DNA from: an uncultured Paracoccaceae bacterium
Lineage (GTDB): Bacteria > Pseudomonadota > Alphaproteobacteria > Rhodobacterales > Rhodobacteraceae
Assembly (NCBI GenBank): GCA_958439195.1
Contig: OY288166.1
Coordinates: 1-64,000, forward strand
DNA: 64,000 bases
Direction of reading: 5' to 3'
Below, one piece after another: positions 56,031-64,000 of the stretch; the stretch's first letter is position 1, and every line of letters begins with the position of its first letter. The translations under genes were made by a program, and so were the position numbers. Below the pieces are notes generated by a model. It had not been told where the DNA came from, did no database searches, and saw only the letters and a program-made list of their open reading frames with translations.

Positions 56031-56915
56031 ATGGGCATTGATACCTGGGACGAAATCCGCACCGCCTATCAGGTTGCGCGCCTTGGCACCGTCTCCGGCG
56101 CGGCCGAGGTGTTGGGCGTTCACCACGCCACCGTCATCCGGCATATAGACTCGCTTGAAAAGCGCCTCGGTACCCGCCTCTTTCAACGCCACGCCCGCGG
56201 CTACACGCCCACCGAGGCAGGCCATGACCTGCTGTCGGTCGCCCAGACCACAGATGAACAATTCGCCCAACTTGCCAGCCGGATAAAGGGCATCGGCGAA
56301 ACCGTGGCGGGCGAACTGGTCGTCACCTCCATCTCTGGCGTCAGCGATCTGCTGGTCCCCGTCCTCGCCCGGTTTCAGGTGGAATACCCAGCCGTCATCC
56401 TGCGCTTTCTCACCGATATGCGCGTGTTCCGGCTGGATTACGGCGAAGCGCATGTCGCCATCCGCGCCGGTGCCGCCCCCGAAGAACCCGATAACGTGGT
56501 CCAGCCGCTTGCCCGCATCCGCACCGGCCTCTACGCCGCGCGCAGTTACATCACTGCCCACGGCCTGCCCGCATCCGAGGCCGACCTCGCCCAGCACAGC
56601 ATCATCGGCATAGACAGCGTCGAAAGCCGCGCCCCGTTCAACCGCTGGCTTCGCGCCACCGTGCCGCTAGAGGCGATCCGCTTTCGCGGCACCGAAATGC
56701 CCGCCATCGAAGCCGCCATCCGCGCCGGTCTCGGCATCGGCTTCATGTCCGCCTACAAGGCCGCCCAAGACCCGGATCTGGTCGAGGTGATGGAACCCCG
56801 CCCCGAATGGGACGCCCCCCTCTGGCTCGTAACCCATGTCGATTTGCACCGCACCCGCAAGGTGCAGGCCTTCCTGACCGTCCTGAAAGACGCCGCCAAG
56901 GATTGGTCGCTCTGA
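56031..56915 (+). CDS. LysR family transcriptional regulator
   Basis: The 294-residue regulator has an N-terminal helix-turn-helix (WDEIRTAYQVARLGTVSGAAEVLGVHHATVIRHIDSLEKRLG, residues 6-47 in parts) and a periplasmic-binding-like effector domain. The start MGIDTWDEIRTAYQ at 56031 is the family-like start; the frame is open to 55914. It is followed after 21 bases by an EamA transporter gene on the same strand, a possible target. Confidence 0.9.
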   Translation: MGIDTWDEIRTAYQVARLGTVSGAAEVLGVHHATVIRHIDSLEKRLGTRLFQRHARGYTPTEAGHDLLSVAQTTDEQFAQLASRIKGIGETVAGELVVTSISGVSDLLVPVLARFQVEYPAVILRFLTDMRVFRLDYGEAHVAIRAGAAPEEPDNVVQPLARIRTGLYAARSYITAHGLPASEADLAQHSIIGIDSVESRAPFNRWLRATVPLEAIRFRGTEMPAIEAAIRAGLGIGFMSAYKAAQDPDLVEVMEPRPEWDAPLWLVTHVDLHRTRKVQAFLTVLKDAAKDWSL

Positions 56916-56936
56916 TGCACCGCTGACCGGGCCACC

Positions 56937-57836
56937 ATGACATCCCAACCCAACAACTCCGGCCAAAGACGCGGCCATCTGGCCATGCTCACCTTCTCGG
57001 CTCTCGTGGCAGGGTCGTTCAGCCTCGGCTCCATGGCCGCACCGCTGATCGACCCGCTGGCCCTGTCGGCCCTGCGCTTCCTGCTGGCCGGCGCGCTGGT
57101 CGGGGCCGTAGCCTTTGCCACCAAAGGCATCCCCCGCAGCACCTGGGCCGCCCCCTGGCGTTACATCGTTCTTGGCGGGCTGCTGGCCACATACTTCGTG
57201 CTGATGTTCGAAGGGCTGAAAACCGCCGAACCCGTCTCAACCTCGGCGGTCTTTACCCTCACCCCGGCGCTGGCCGCCGGTTTCGGCTGGCTCACCCTGC
57301 GCCAACGCCTGACACCGCGCATGGCACCGGCGCTGGCCATCGGGGCCATCGGCGCGCTCTGGGTCATCTTCCGCGCCGATCTGCAACGCCTCTTGGGATT
57401 TCAGATCGGCAGGGGCGAGGTGATCTTTTTCTTCGGCTGCATCGCCCACGCGCTCTATGCGCCGCTGGTGCGCAAGTTCAACCGGGGCGAACCCGCTGTG
57501 GTCTTTACCTTCGGCATGTTGATCGCGGGCTGGGCCATCCTCACCCTTGCGGGCCTCCCGGCCATCCTGTCGACAGACTGGCCGGCCCTGCCCGGCATCG
57601 TCTGGATCACACTCCTCTACATCGCCATCTTCGCCAGCGCCGCCACCTTCGTGCTGCTGCAATTCGCCAGCCTGCACCTGCCCGCCGCCAAGGTCATGGC
57701 CTATACCTACCTTGTCCCCTCATGGGTGATCCTGTGGGAAATCGCCCTTGGCCGCAGCGCGCCCCCCGCCCTGATCCTCGGCGGTGTGGCCCTGTCGATC
57801 CTGGCGCTTCTGATGCTCTTGAAAGACGAAGGCTGA
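56937..57836 (+). CDS. EamA/DMT family transporter
   Basis: The 299-residue membrane protein has ten hydrophobic helices arranged as two EamA repeats of five. The first is about residues 12-140; the second begins GRGEVIFFFGCIAHALYAPLV near 158. It exports small metabolites; the substrate is unknown. It lies directly after the LysR gene and is probably co-transcribed. Two composite repeats follow its stop. Confidence 0.9.
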   Translation: MTSQPNNSGQRRGHLAMLTFSALVAGSFSLGSMAAPLIDPLALSALRFLLAGALVGAVAFATKGIPRSTWAAPWRYIVLGGLLATYFVLMFEGLKTAEPVSTSAVFTLTPALAAGFGWLTLRQRLTPRMAPALAIGAIGALWVIFRADLQRLLGFQIGRGEVIFFFGCIAHALYAPLVRKFNRGEPAVVFTFGMLIAGWAILTLAGLPAILSTDWPALPGIVWITLLYIAIFASAATFVLLQFASLHLPAAKVMAYTYLVPSWVILWEIALGRSAPPALILGGVALSILALLMLLKDEG

Positions 57837-57853
57837 CCCCTGCCCCAACGGCG

Positions 57854-57920
57854 CAGGGGGCGTTCCGCCCCCTCGGAGCTTCGCTCCTCACCCCCTGAGG
57901 GTATTTTCGCCAAGATGAAA
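57854..57920 (-). repeat. Composite hairpin repeat, copy 2
   Basis: Read leftward it has the same parts as copy 1 at 4067: TTTCATCTTGGC, two bases, AAATACCCTCAGGGGGTGA. A different middle hairpin GGAGC-GAA-GCTCC follows, then the terminal hairpin GAGGGGGCG-GAA-CGCCCCC. It lies 18 bases after the EamA stop, inverted relative to copy 3. Confidence 0.8.
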
Positions 57921-57930
57921 ACCAAAGCCC

Positions 57931-57976
57931 TTTCATCTTGGCTCAAATACCCCGGGGGTCTGGGGGGAACCCCCAG
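57931..57976 (+). repeat. Composite hairpin repeat, copy 3
   Basis: TTTCATCTTGGC, two bases, AAATACCCCGGGGGT is followed by the hairpin CTGGGGGG-AA-CCCCCAG. The middle hairpin is missing. It faces away from copy 2, so the pair forms a head-to-head inverted repeat between convergent genes. Confidence 0.75.
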
Positions 57977-58014
57977 CCTGAGCCGAAGCGCGACTGCGCG
58001 CAGGCGAGGCAAGG

Positions 58015-58048
58015 AAAATGCAGGCTGGGCCGCCCCGGCCCAGCCTGC
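58015..58048 (-). terminator. Terminator of the aldehyde dehydrogenase gene
   Basis: A 12-bp stem GCAGGCTGGGCC / GGCCCAGCCTGC with a five-base loop lies 24 bases beyond the stop and is followed on the minus strand by ATTTTCC. Confidence 0.85.
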
Positions 58049-58071
58049 GCATCAAAATCCGCGCAATCGGA

Positions 58072-59577
58072 TTACCGCAACTCCTCGGGCAACAGCGCCT
58101 CGGGCAGGTTCTGGTAACTCACCGGCCGCAGCCAGCGGCGGATGGCCATCGTCCCCACGCTGGTCGCGCCGAAATTGGTGGATGCGGGGTAAGGCCCGCC
58201 ATGCACCATCGCCTCGCAGACCTCTACCCCCGTGGGGAAGCCGTTGGCCAGCACCCGCCCCGCCTTGCGCTCCAGTACCGGCAGCAACCGCCGCGCCAAA
58301 TCGGTATCGCCCGCATCCATCTGCAAGGTGCAGGTCAACTGTCCCTCCAGCGACCGCGCCACAGCCTCCATCTCATCGGCATCCGTGACCCGCACAATCA
58401 GGCCCAGCGGCCCGAACACCTCTTCGGACAGCGCGTGATTGGCCAGCCAATCCTTGCCCGTCACCTCGAACACCGCAGGTGTCGCGCTGCGCCCGTCGCA
58501 GGGCGTGCTGATAACCTCGCGCACGCCACCTGACGCCGCCACCCGGTCACGCCCTGCGCGAAAGGCCTTTGCAATTCCGTCGGCCAGCATCACCTGCGCC
58601 GCCACCGCCGCCACCGCCTCCCGCGCGGCGGCGACAAAGCCATCCGCCGCAGGCCCGTCGATCACCAGCACGATACCAGGATTGGTGCAGAACTGCCCCG
58701 CCCCCATCGTCAGCGACCCGGCCCAGCCCTTTGCCACCGCCTCGCCCCGCGCCGCCAGCGCCGCGGGCAGCAAAAAGACCGGGTTCACCGACCCCAACTC
58801 GCCATAAAACGGGATCGGCACATCGCGCCGCGCGCACAGATCAAACAGCGCCCGCCCACCCGCCAGCGACCCGGTAAATCCCACCGCCGTGATCAGCGGA
58901 TGCTGAACCAAGGCCGTCCCCAGATCATTGCCCACGCCCTGAATCAGGCTGAACACCCCCGGATGCACCCCACAGGCCGCAATCGCCGCCGCCACCGCCT
59001 GCGCCACGATCTCGCCCGTTCCCGGATGCGCCGGATGCCCCTTCACCACCACCGGGCACCCCGCCGCCAAGGCCGATGCCGTATCCCCCCCCGCGGTCGA
59101 GAAGGCCAAGGGAAAATTCGACGCCCCGAACACCGCCACTGGCCCCACCGGGCGCTGCATCATGCGAATATCCGGGCGTGGCAAGGGCTGCCGATCCGGC
59201 AACGCCACATCATGGCGCAGGTCAAGGAACTGATCCGACAGGATATGCCGTGCAAACAGCCGCAATTGCCCCGTCGTCCGGCCCCGTTCCCCCTCTAGCC
59301 GTGCCGTGGGCAGGCCCGTCTCGGCACTGCCGATGGCGGTCAATTCCGCCCCCCGCGCCTCGATCTCATCCGCAATCCGCTCCAGAAACGCGGCGCGCTT
59401 GGCCCGTGACAGTGCGGAATAGGACCAGAACGCCGCCTCTGCCGCCTGCACCGCGCGGTCCACTTCGGCCGGTCCGCCGCTGGCAAAGGCATGGCTTTCG
59501 CCCTGCGCCGGTGCCGAGGTAAAGACCTCGCCACCGCCAACCCATTCCCCGGCAATCAGATGTTTTCCGTTCAGCAT
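58072..59577 (-). CDS. Aldehyde dehydrogenase, 2-oxoglutarate-semialdehyde type
   Basis: The 501-residue enzyme resembles NADP-dependent alpha-ketoglutarate semialdehyde dehydrogenases: VGPVAVFGASNFPLAFS near residue 143, VVVKGHPAHPGTG near 176, FTGSLAGGRAL near 231, the catalytic glutamate in YGELGSVNPVF near 255 and the catalytic cysteine in GAGQFCTNPGIV near 294. Such enzymes end the oxidative breakdown of pentoses, uronic acids or hydroxyproline. The start MLNGKHLIAGEWVG at 59577 matches the family; the upstream frame is open. No pathway partner lies nearby. Confidence 0.9.
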   Translation of the reverse strand: MLNGKHLIAGEWVGGGEVFTSAPAQGESHAFASGGPAEVDRAVQAAEAAFWSYSALSRAKRAAFLERIADEIEARGAELTAIGSAETGLPTARLEGERGRTTGQLRLFARHILSDQFLDLRHDVALPDRQPLPRPDIRMMQRPVGPVAVFGASNFPLAFSTAGGDTASALAAGCPVVVKGHPAHPGTGEIVAQAVAAAIAACGVHPGVFSLIQGVGNDLGTALVQHPLITAVGFTGSLAGGRALFDLCARRDVPIPFYGELGSVNPVFLLPAALAARGEAVAKGWAGSLTMGAGQFCTNPGIVLVIDGPAADGFVAAAREAVAAVAAQVMLADGIAKAFRAGRDRVAASGGVREVISTPCDGRSATPAVFEVTGKDWLANHALSEEVFGPLGLIVRVTDADEMEAVARSLEGQLTCTLQMDAGDTDLARRLLPVLERKAGRVLANGFPTGVEVCEAMVHGGPYPASTNFGATSVGTMAIRRWLRPVSYQNLPEALLPEELR

Positions 59578-59689
59578 CGCGTGGTCCCCTGTGCAGTCAT
59601 CTTGCCCCGACATGCCAGTTTCGGCCCCGAAGGAAAACCCCACCCCCGCAAATCAGGCCACCCGGCCGCCGCCAAAGCCGCCCCGACCT

Positions 59690-60721
59690 TCAGTCGCCAG
59701 TATACAGCCCGCGCCGCTGCCGGTCTCGTGGCGTCGCCCCAAGAATACGCCAAAGCCAGGTGCCTGATGTCCGCGCATGGAACCACCGCAGAAAGGGCAG
59801 CAGAACCAACCCCGCCAGCGCCGGCAGACCCGCGCTTAGCAGCACCAGAACCCAAACCCGCGTCTCGCCGAAATGCGCGGTAACAACCAGCACACCCATA
59901 TGCAGGAAATAGATGATCATCGCCATGAAGGCGACGTTCACCGGCGGCTTGGGCAGCGGCACCCGCAGGGCCAGCAACAGCGTCACCATGCTGAACGCCA
60001 CGGCCAGCACCGGAAACTCTGGCGCGGCATAAATGCTCAATCCATAAAGATGCAACGACAGGGCCGCTTCGCCCAAACGCAAGACGACCAGCACCGAAAA
60101 CACCGCCAGCAAGACCCCGGCCCTGGGCAGCCAATCCCATCCAAGTCGGCGCAACCGATCCGCCACCAGCCATCCCATCGCCGCATAGGGAAATTCCAGA
60201 AACACCCCGTTGCGTGCCAGGTTCATCGGCAAATTCAGGTCATTGTGGAAACCCACCATCTGGATCGTGTATCCGCAAAGCAGGCACAAAAGCGCCGCGC
60301 CAGCCAGCACCCACCGCGCCCGGCGTTCATGCCGGACCAGCGTCACGATCGCCAGGATCATCAGCAAGGCCACCAGCAGCGCCGCCATATACCACAGATG
60401 CATCGGCCCAAAGATCACCGATGCGGCCAGATCGGCCGGCGTCTCCACCTTCCGCAACCACAGGGGCGCATAAATGACCAGCCAGACAAGGTAGAACACC
60501 AAAAGACGGCCCAGCCACCCCCGCGCCCGGCCATGATGGAAGGTGCCGTGAAACAGGAACCCCGACACCAGCGCAAAGGTCGGCACAACCGACCGCACCA
60601 GACCTTGACCAAAGATATAGCTGAACACCTCGCCATTCAGCGTCAAAAGCGTCGCATGCGCCCAGACCACACCCAGCGCGATGGTCAGCTTCAGATAGTC
60701 AACGGAATGTAGTCTTTGCAT
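59690..60721 (-). CDS. Acyltransferase 3 family membrane protein
   Basis: The 343-residue membrane protein starts MQRLHSVDYLKLTIALGVVWAH, the typical family opening with the conserved histidine. About ten hydrophobic helices follow, with HLWYMAALLVALL near residue 127. Such proteins O-acetylate or O-acylate surface sugars or membrane lipids. The C-terminal tail is basic. It stands alone on the leftward strand. Confidence 0.88.
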   Translation of the reverse strand: MQRLHSVDYLKLTIALGVVWAHATLLTLNGEVFSYIFGQGLVRSVVPTFALVSGFLFHGTFHHGRARGWLGRLLVFYLVWLVIYAPLWLRKVETPADLAASVIFGPMHLWYMAALLVALLMILAIVTLVRHERRARWVLAGAALLCLLCGYTIQMVGFHNDLNLPMNLARNGVFLEFPYAAMGWLVADRLRRLGWDWLPRAGVLLAVFSVLVVLRLGEAALSLHLYGLSIYAAPEFPVLAVAFSMVTLLLALRVPLPKPPVNVAFMAMIIYFLHMGVLVVTAHFGETRVWVLVLLSAGLPALAGLVLLPFLRWFHARTSGTWLWRILGATPRDRQRRGLYTGD

Positions 60722-61001
60722 GTCACCGCACTATCGGCGGATTGCGGCAAAAATTCGGAAACAGAATGAACCTGATCATCCCGCCTTCCGCACATGACCC
60801 GGAATGTCGGGAACATGCCTGCGCAGCAGCCCACCAAGGGTTATTTATCACCGGAAAACATGGCCAACACCTCTGGCCAATCCTCGCGCCCGAACGGGCC
60901 AACTCGCGTTCGCGCACCTTGCACACCGGTCCGGACATGTTCAACCCACCACGCGCACTGCCCTGCGCAAACCCATCATCACAACACCACCCGGCCCACA
61001 T
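60722..61001. other. Intergenic region, nothing recognised
   Basis: The 280 bases between the acyltransferase start and the stop of the next leftward gene contain only short open frames without a ribosome-binding site. I see no repeat from the families described elsewhere. Confidence 0.4.
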
Positions 61002-61904
61002 TCACCGGCGCGCCATTGCCCCCGCAATCCGCCCGTCCATCGCCAGCAGGCCCACCCCGATCAGCCCCATCCCGGCATAGTGGCGCAGCGCCAGCGCCTC
61101 GCCCAAAATCAGCGTGCCCAACAGGATCGCACTGACCGGAACCAGCAGGGTCACCAGCGCCACATTCACCGCGCCGGCAGAGGCGAGGATGCGAAAAAAG
61201 ATCACATAGGCAACCGCCGTCGACAGGATCGCCAAGGCCAGAACCGACAGGATCACCGCAAGGCTGGGCACCGCAAGCATCCAGGGCCGGTCCACAATCG
61301 CCACGATGGGGGCCGCCATCACCGTCGTTGCGACAAGCTGGCCAAACGCCACCTGCGGCGCGGCCAGGTTCATCGCCTTGAACCGCCGCCCGAACACACC
61401 GGCAAACCCATAAGACAGCGCCGCCCCAAGGCAGGCCAACATCCCCAACAGCGCGACACCCGTCCCGCTCAACGCATCGCCGCCCAGCAAAACCAACACA
61501 CCCAGAAACCCGAACAGAATCCCAATCGCCTTGTGCGCGGCCATCCGTTCATCCGCCAAAAGGAAATGGGCGACGATGATCGAAAAGATCGGCGTGGTGG
61601 CATTCAGGATCGACGCAAGCCCGCTGGGAATCATCGTCTGCGCCCAGAACAACAGGCTGAACGGCACCAGATTGTTCAACAGACCCATGCCGAAAAAGGC
61701 CGGGGTCGCGCCCTTGCCAAAGGGCAACTCCACCCCGCGCATCCGCAAGAACACAAGCAGGGTCATCGCGGCAATGCCGGTGCGCACCATCACCACCGTC
61801 AAAGGCGGCAACTCTTGCACCGCGATGGCGACGAAAAAGAACGACCCACCCCACAGCACCGACAGGCCGAACAGCAACCCCCAATCCAGACCGGTCATGC
61901 GCAT
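61002..61904 (-). CDS. EamA/DMT family transporter
   Basis: The 300-residue protein has ten hydrophobic helices in two EamA repeats: WGLLFGLSVLWGGSFFFVAIAV at the start, SLLFWAQTMIPSGLASILNATTPIFS near residues 79-104 in parts, and a second repeat from about 150. The substrate is unknown. An ATG two codons later is an alternative start. A 19-bp tandem repeat lies just upstream. Confidence 0.9.
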   Translation of the reverse strand: MRMTGLDWGLLFGLSVLWGGSFFFVAIAVQELPPLTVVMVRTGIAAMTLLVFLRMRGVELPFGKGATPAFFGMGLLNNLVPFSLLFWAQTMIPSGLASILNATTPIFSIIVAHFLLADERMAAHKAIGILFGFLGVLVLLGGDALSGTGVALLGMLACLGAALSYGFAGVFGRRFKAMNLAAPQVAFGQLVATTVMAAPIVAIVDRPWMLAVPSLAVILSVLALAILSTAVAYVIFFRILASAGAVNVALVTLLVPVSAILLGTLILGEALALRHYAGMGLIGVGLLAMDGRIAGAMARR

Positions 61905-61910
61905 GGATGC

Positions 61911-61967
61911 TGTCTTTCCCTGGCAAGCCCGTCTTTCCGTCGCAGGCCCGCCTTTCCCTAGCAGACC
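61911..61967 (+). repeat. Three 19-bp imperfect tandem repeats
   Basis: Units TGTCTTTCCCTGGCAAGCC, CGTCTTTCCGTCGCAGGCC and CGCCTTTCCCTAGCAGACC follow directly, then a partial fourth begins TGTCGCC. They occupy the leader region of the leftward EamA gene. The rest of 61905-62165 shows no gene. Confidence 0.7.
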
Positions 61968-62165
61968 TGTCGCCAGACGGCCACCTCTGCCCGCCCCCAG
62001 CCGCGCCTCAGGCCCGACAGACCACCACAGCCGCTACCAACACACCACCCGCCGAGGCAGACGCGGAACACCCGCCCCGTTCCCGAAAAGGATCTCCGCA
62101 ACCCCGCCGCGCCCTGCAAAACCCCCGCGCAAAATCCCGCAGCCTGTCACCACCCCGGCGCCCCG

Positions 62166-64000
62166 CTACTCCAGATCGCCCCAGACCACACGCCAGCCAT
62201 CAGGTTCCGTTTTCAGGAACATCGCATCCAGCACCTCGCCCGATGTCATCCCCGGTATCCCGCCAATCCCCATGCCATCGGGCATGTTGATGTCGATGGT
62301 CTGGATGAACAAACAGACATAGCGCGCACCCGGCACCTCTTCGGTGCAGCCAAGTTTTTCAACCCCAAGCAGCACCACCCCGAACTGCCCTGCCTGCCCC
62401 GACCACACCGCAGGCTGCGACAGGCAAGCCAGCGCCGAAAGCGGATCATTGAATTCGCTGGCAAGGCAGCTTTCCTCTTGCCGCCGGATGTCGGCATTGG
62501 CCGAACGCACCCGTTCAAAGACAAAGGTGGCGATGTCGGCAATGGTGGGTTCACCCGGCGATGTGGCCTTGGAATTGTCCACCAATTTCACCTGCCGCAA
62601 CTCGGCGTGCAGAATCGCCCGCTCCACGATCCGTGCAAACTCGGGCGCATGAACCAGATCATCCGCAACGATATAAGGTGCCGCCGCCGCCATCACCGCG
62701 CCTTGGGCATCGCCCCGCGCCTCAACCTCTGCCAAGGCATCGGCGAATTCGGCCTGCACCCCGGCATCGGCCCGTAATTCTGCGATCCGCGCATGCAAAG
62801 GGCGCAACACGCCCTCCGGGTCCAGCGACCCGAAGGCCGCTTCCATCCCCGCCCGCCACGCCGCCAGCGGGGCCATCGCGGCCTGTGCCTGCCGCAACCC
62901 ATCCAGCGAATTGGGTAAGCCCGACACCACGGCAACGGCTGCCGCCTTCGGCCCGGCCAAAATGGCGGCAGCCTTCGCCTCTGCCGCTGCCCTGACGGTG
63001 TCACGCAAATCACCCGGCAATTGCCCCGCCCGCTCCACAACGTCCAGAACCCGGCCCAACTGCCCCTGCGCAAAGCCGTCATCCGACAGCGCCATGATCT
63101 CGTCGGTCAACAGTCCCGCCCGCACCTCCACCGCCCGTCGGTCAATTTCGGCCAACAGGGTGGTCTTTTCCTCCGGCAACAACTCCGGCCGCTCCCGCTC
63201 CGCCTCGCGCCGCAAACGCGCCAGCTCTGCCTCAGTCTCGGCCGTTTCTGCCATCCCCGGCAGCGCCGCACGCGTATCTGCCAACCAGCCCGCCGTCTCG
63301 CGCCGATTGGCAACCTGCGCGGTGAACCGGGCAAACTGCGTATCGGTCATCAGGACAAAATCACCCATGAACATCACCGCATCATGCACCTGCCCCCGGC
63401 AGTTCGCCTGGATGAACCGCGCCACCGACCGGCGTTCCACCTGCGTCGTCAACAGGAACGGCAGACCGAACACCGGAACGAAACGGTCATCGTCCAGCGC
63501 ACCCGCCAACCGCTGCATGATCGCATCCGGCGTCTGGCGCTGCATGTCCACCCCATCGGCATCGGGCGCTACCCAGGCATCCAGCGCCCGGCATTGCCCC
63601 TCGCGCGAAGGGGCGGCGGCCAGCGCCCCGCCGATCGACCCTTCAAACCGCGCAGGCGGCGCTTCCCCCGATGCCAACGCATCGCGCGCCGTGTCATCAG
63701 GCCGCGTCAACACCACCATCGCCGATGCGCCGTCTGCCACCAACCGCGCCGCATCCCGCTGCGTTTGCGCCATCTGAAAGGCCAGCCCACCCTCCACCGG
63801 ATCAATCAGCATCACCCGCGCATCGCGCAGGAAATGCGTCCCCCCCGGATTGCTGCGCACAAACGCCCCGGTCGCTTCACGCACCCCGACAGGCACCCAC
63901 AACAGACGGCCCACCCCCAGATCGACAGGCATCAGCGACAATTGATACCGATCGCGTTCAATCTCTGGCCGATTGGCAGGCCACGTCGCCTGCATCTCGG
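62166..64000 (-). CDS. Large hypothetical protein, truncated by the window edge
   Basis: At least 611 codons are open to the right edge, so the true start may lie outside; an ATG at 63995 is only a possible start. The visible part is mostly soluble, with helical regions around residues 230-300 and repeated Ala-rich helices at 330-450. Four or more cysteines lie in the C-terminal half (ESCLASEF, LACLSQ, LGCTEE, YVCLFI). The C-terminal domain ends FLKTEPDGWRVVWGDLE. No family is recognised. Confidence 0.7.
   Translation of the reverse strand, partial: EMQATWPANRPEIERDRYQLSLMPVDLGVGRLLWVPVGVREATGAFVRSNPGGTHFLRDARVMLIDPVEGGLAFQMAQTQRDAARLVADGASAMVVLTRPDDTARDALASGEAPPARFEGSIGGALAAAPSREGQCRALDAWVAPDADGVDMQRQTPDAIMQRLAGALDDDRFVPVFGLPFLLTTQVERRSVARFIQANCRGQVHDAVMFMGDFVLMTDTQFARFTAQVANRRETAGWLADTRAALPGMAETAETEAELARLRREAERERPELLPEEKTTLLAEIDRRAVEVRAGLLTDEIMALSDDGFAQGQLGRVLDVVERAGQLPGDLRDTVRAAAEAKAAAILAGPKAAAVAVVSGLPNSLDGLRQAQAAMAPLAAWRAGMEAAFGSLDPEGVLRPLHARIAELRADAGVQAEFADALAEVEARGDAQGAVMAAAAPYIVADDLVHAPEFARIVERAILHAELRQVKLVDNSKATSPGEPTIADIATFVFERVRSANADIRRQEESCLASEFNDPLSALACLSQPAVWSGQAGQFGVVLLGVEKLGCTEEVPGARYVCLFIQTIDINMPDGMGIGGIPGMTSGEVLDAMFLKTEPDGWRVVWGDLE

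Noticed and set aside
1..64000. CRISPR arrays, tRNA/rRNA genes, insertion sequences or prophage
   Set aside because: No regularly spaced direct repeats, no tRNA T-loop signatures in gaps, and no transposase, integrase or phage proteins were seen.

Overview
The window is chromosomal DNA of a high-GC alphaproteobacterium, most likely Rhodobacterales/Paracoccaceae (Rhodobacter-, Tabrizicola- or Gemmobacter-like). Support comes from: an Fo operon atpI-atpB-atpE-atpF'-atpF separate from F1; MipZ; a pyrB operon with a catalytically dead dihydroorotase; a malonyl-CoA synthetase; DUF1285, DUF1203, DUF4159 and DUF5928 proteins; and dense packing with ATGA or GTGA stop/start overlaps. I see no tRNA, rRNA, CRISPR array, transposase or prophage gene. 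The region looks like core chromosome with a few accessory genes.

Layout. 0-4 kb: operon pyrB, two PH-like membrane proteins flanking a 39-residue membrane peptide, a dihydroorotase-like pyrC lacking its metal ligands, and plsY. 4-8.6 kb: DUF805, then gshA, a membrane protein and rsmE leftward, with ubiA divergent. 8.7-17.5 kb: an OmpA-type envelope protein with two OmpA domains and its coiled-coil neighbour, an alpha/beta hydrolase, gabD, a tiny lipoprotein, a TetR regulator, a peptidoglycan-binding protein, a small heat-shock protein and a trypsin-like protease. 17.7-21.9 kb: glycolate oxidase glcDE-(3-TM gene)-glcF. 22-29.4 kb: DUF599 protein, then a leftward MoxR / DUF58 / BatA-DUF4159 / membrane VWA-like cluster. 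29.4-35.7 kb: DUF1285, hydroxypyruvate isomerase, zf-CHCC protein, GNAT, polA, YdeI-like and MmcQ/YjbR proteins. 36-39.5 kb: DUF1203, HIT, a DUF5928 glycosyltransferase and a divergent sulfotransferase. 39.8-44.6 kb: membrane protein, adenosine kinase, nth, an AraC/O6-alkylguanine methyltransferase, an OmpA lipoprotein and a FadR-type GntR regulator. 44.7-47.3 kb: Fo ATP synthase. 47.4-50.5 kb: ArsR regulator, malonyl-CoA synthetase, mipZ. 50.6-55.7 kb: the SRP/ribosome cluster ffh-GNAT-chorismate mutase-rpsP-rimM-trmD-rplS-rpmE. 56-64 kb: LysR regulator, two EamA transporters, a ketoglutarate-semialdehyde-type dehydrogenase, an acyltransferase and a large unknown protein cut by the window edge.

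How parts connect. Glycolate oxidase and hydroxypyruvate isomerase point to C2/glyoxylate metabolism. An identical operator-like repeat, TTGGT-N11-ACCAA, covers the predicted -10 region both before glcD and before the GntR gene 22 kb away, so that regulator is probably the glycolate regulator. Several short dispersed repeats recur between genes: a composite hairpin element, TTCGAA-centred palindromes, and a CCCGTCTGCAC-N7-CTGCACC motif. They are the main non-coding structure here and I could not assign them to a known class.

The most noteworthy signals are the dead dihydroorotase with its embedded membrane trio, the shared GntR operator, the extra gene inside glcDEF, the repeat families, and the pentad-repeat N terminus of the double OmpA protein.
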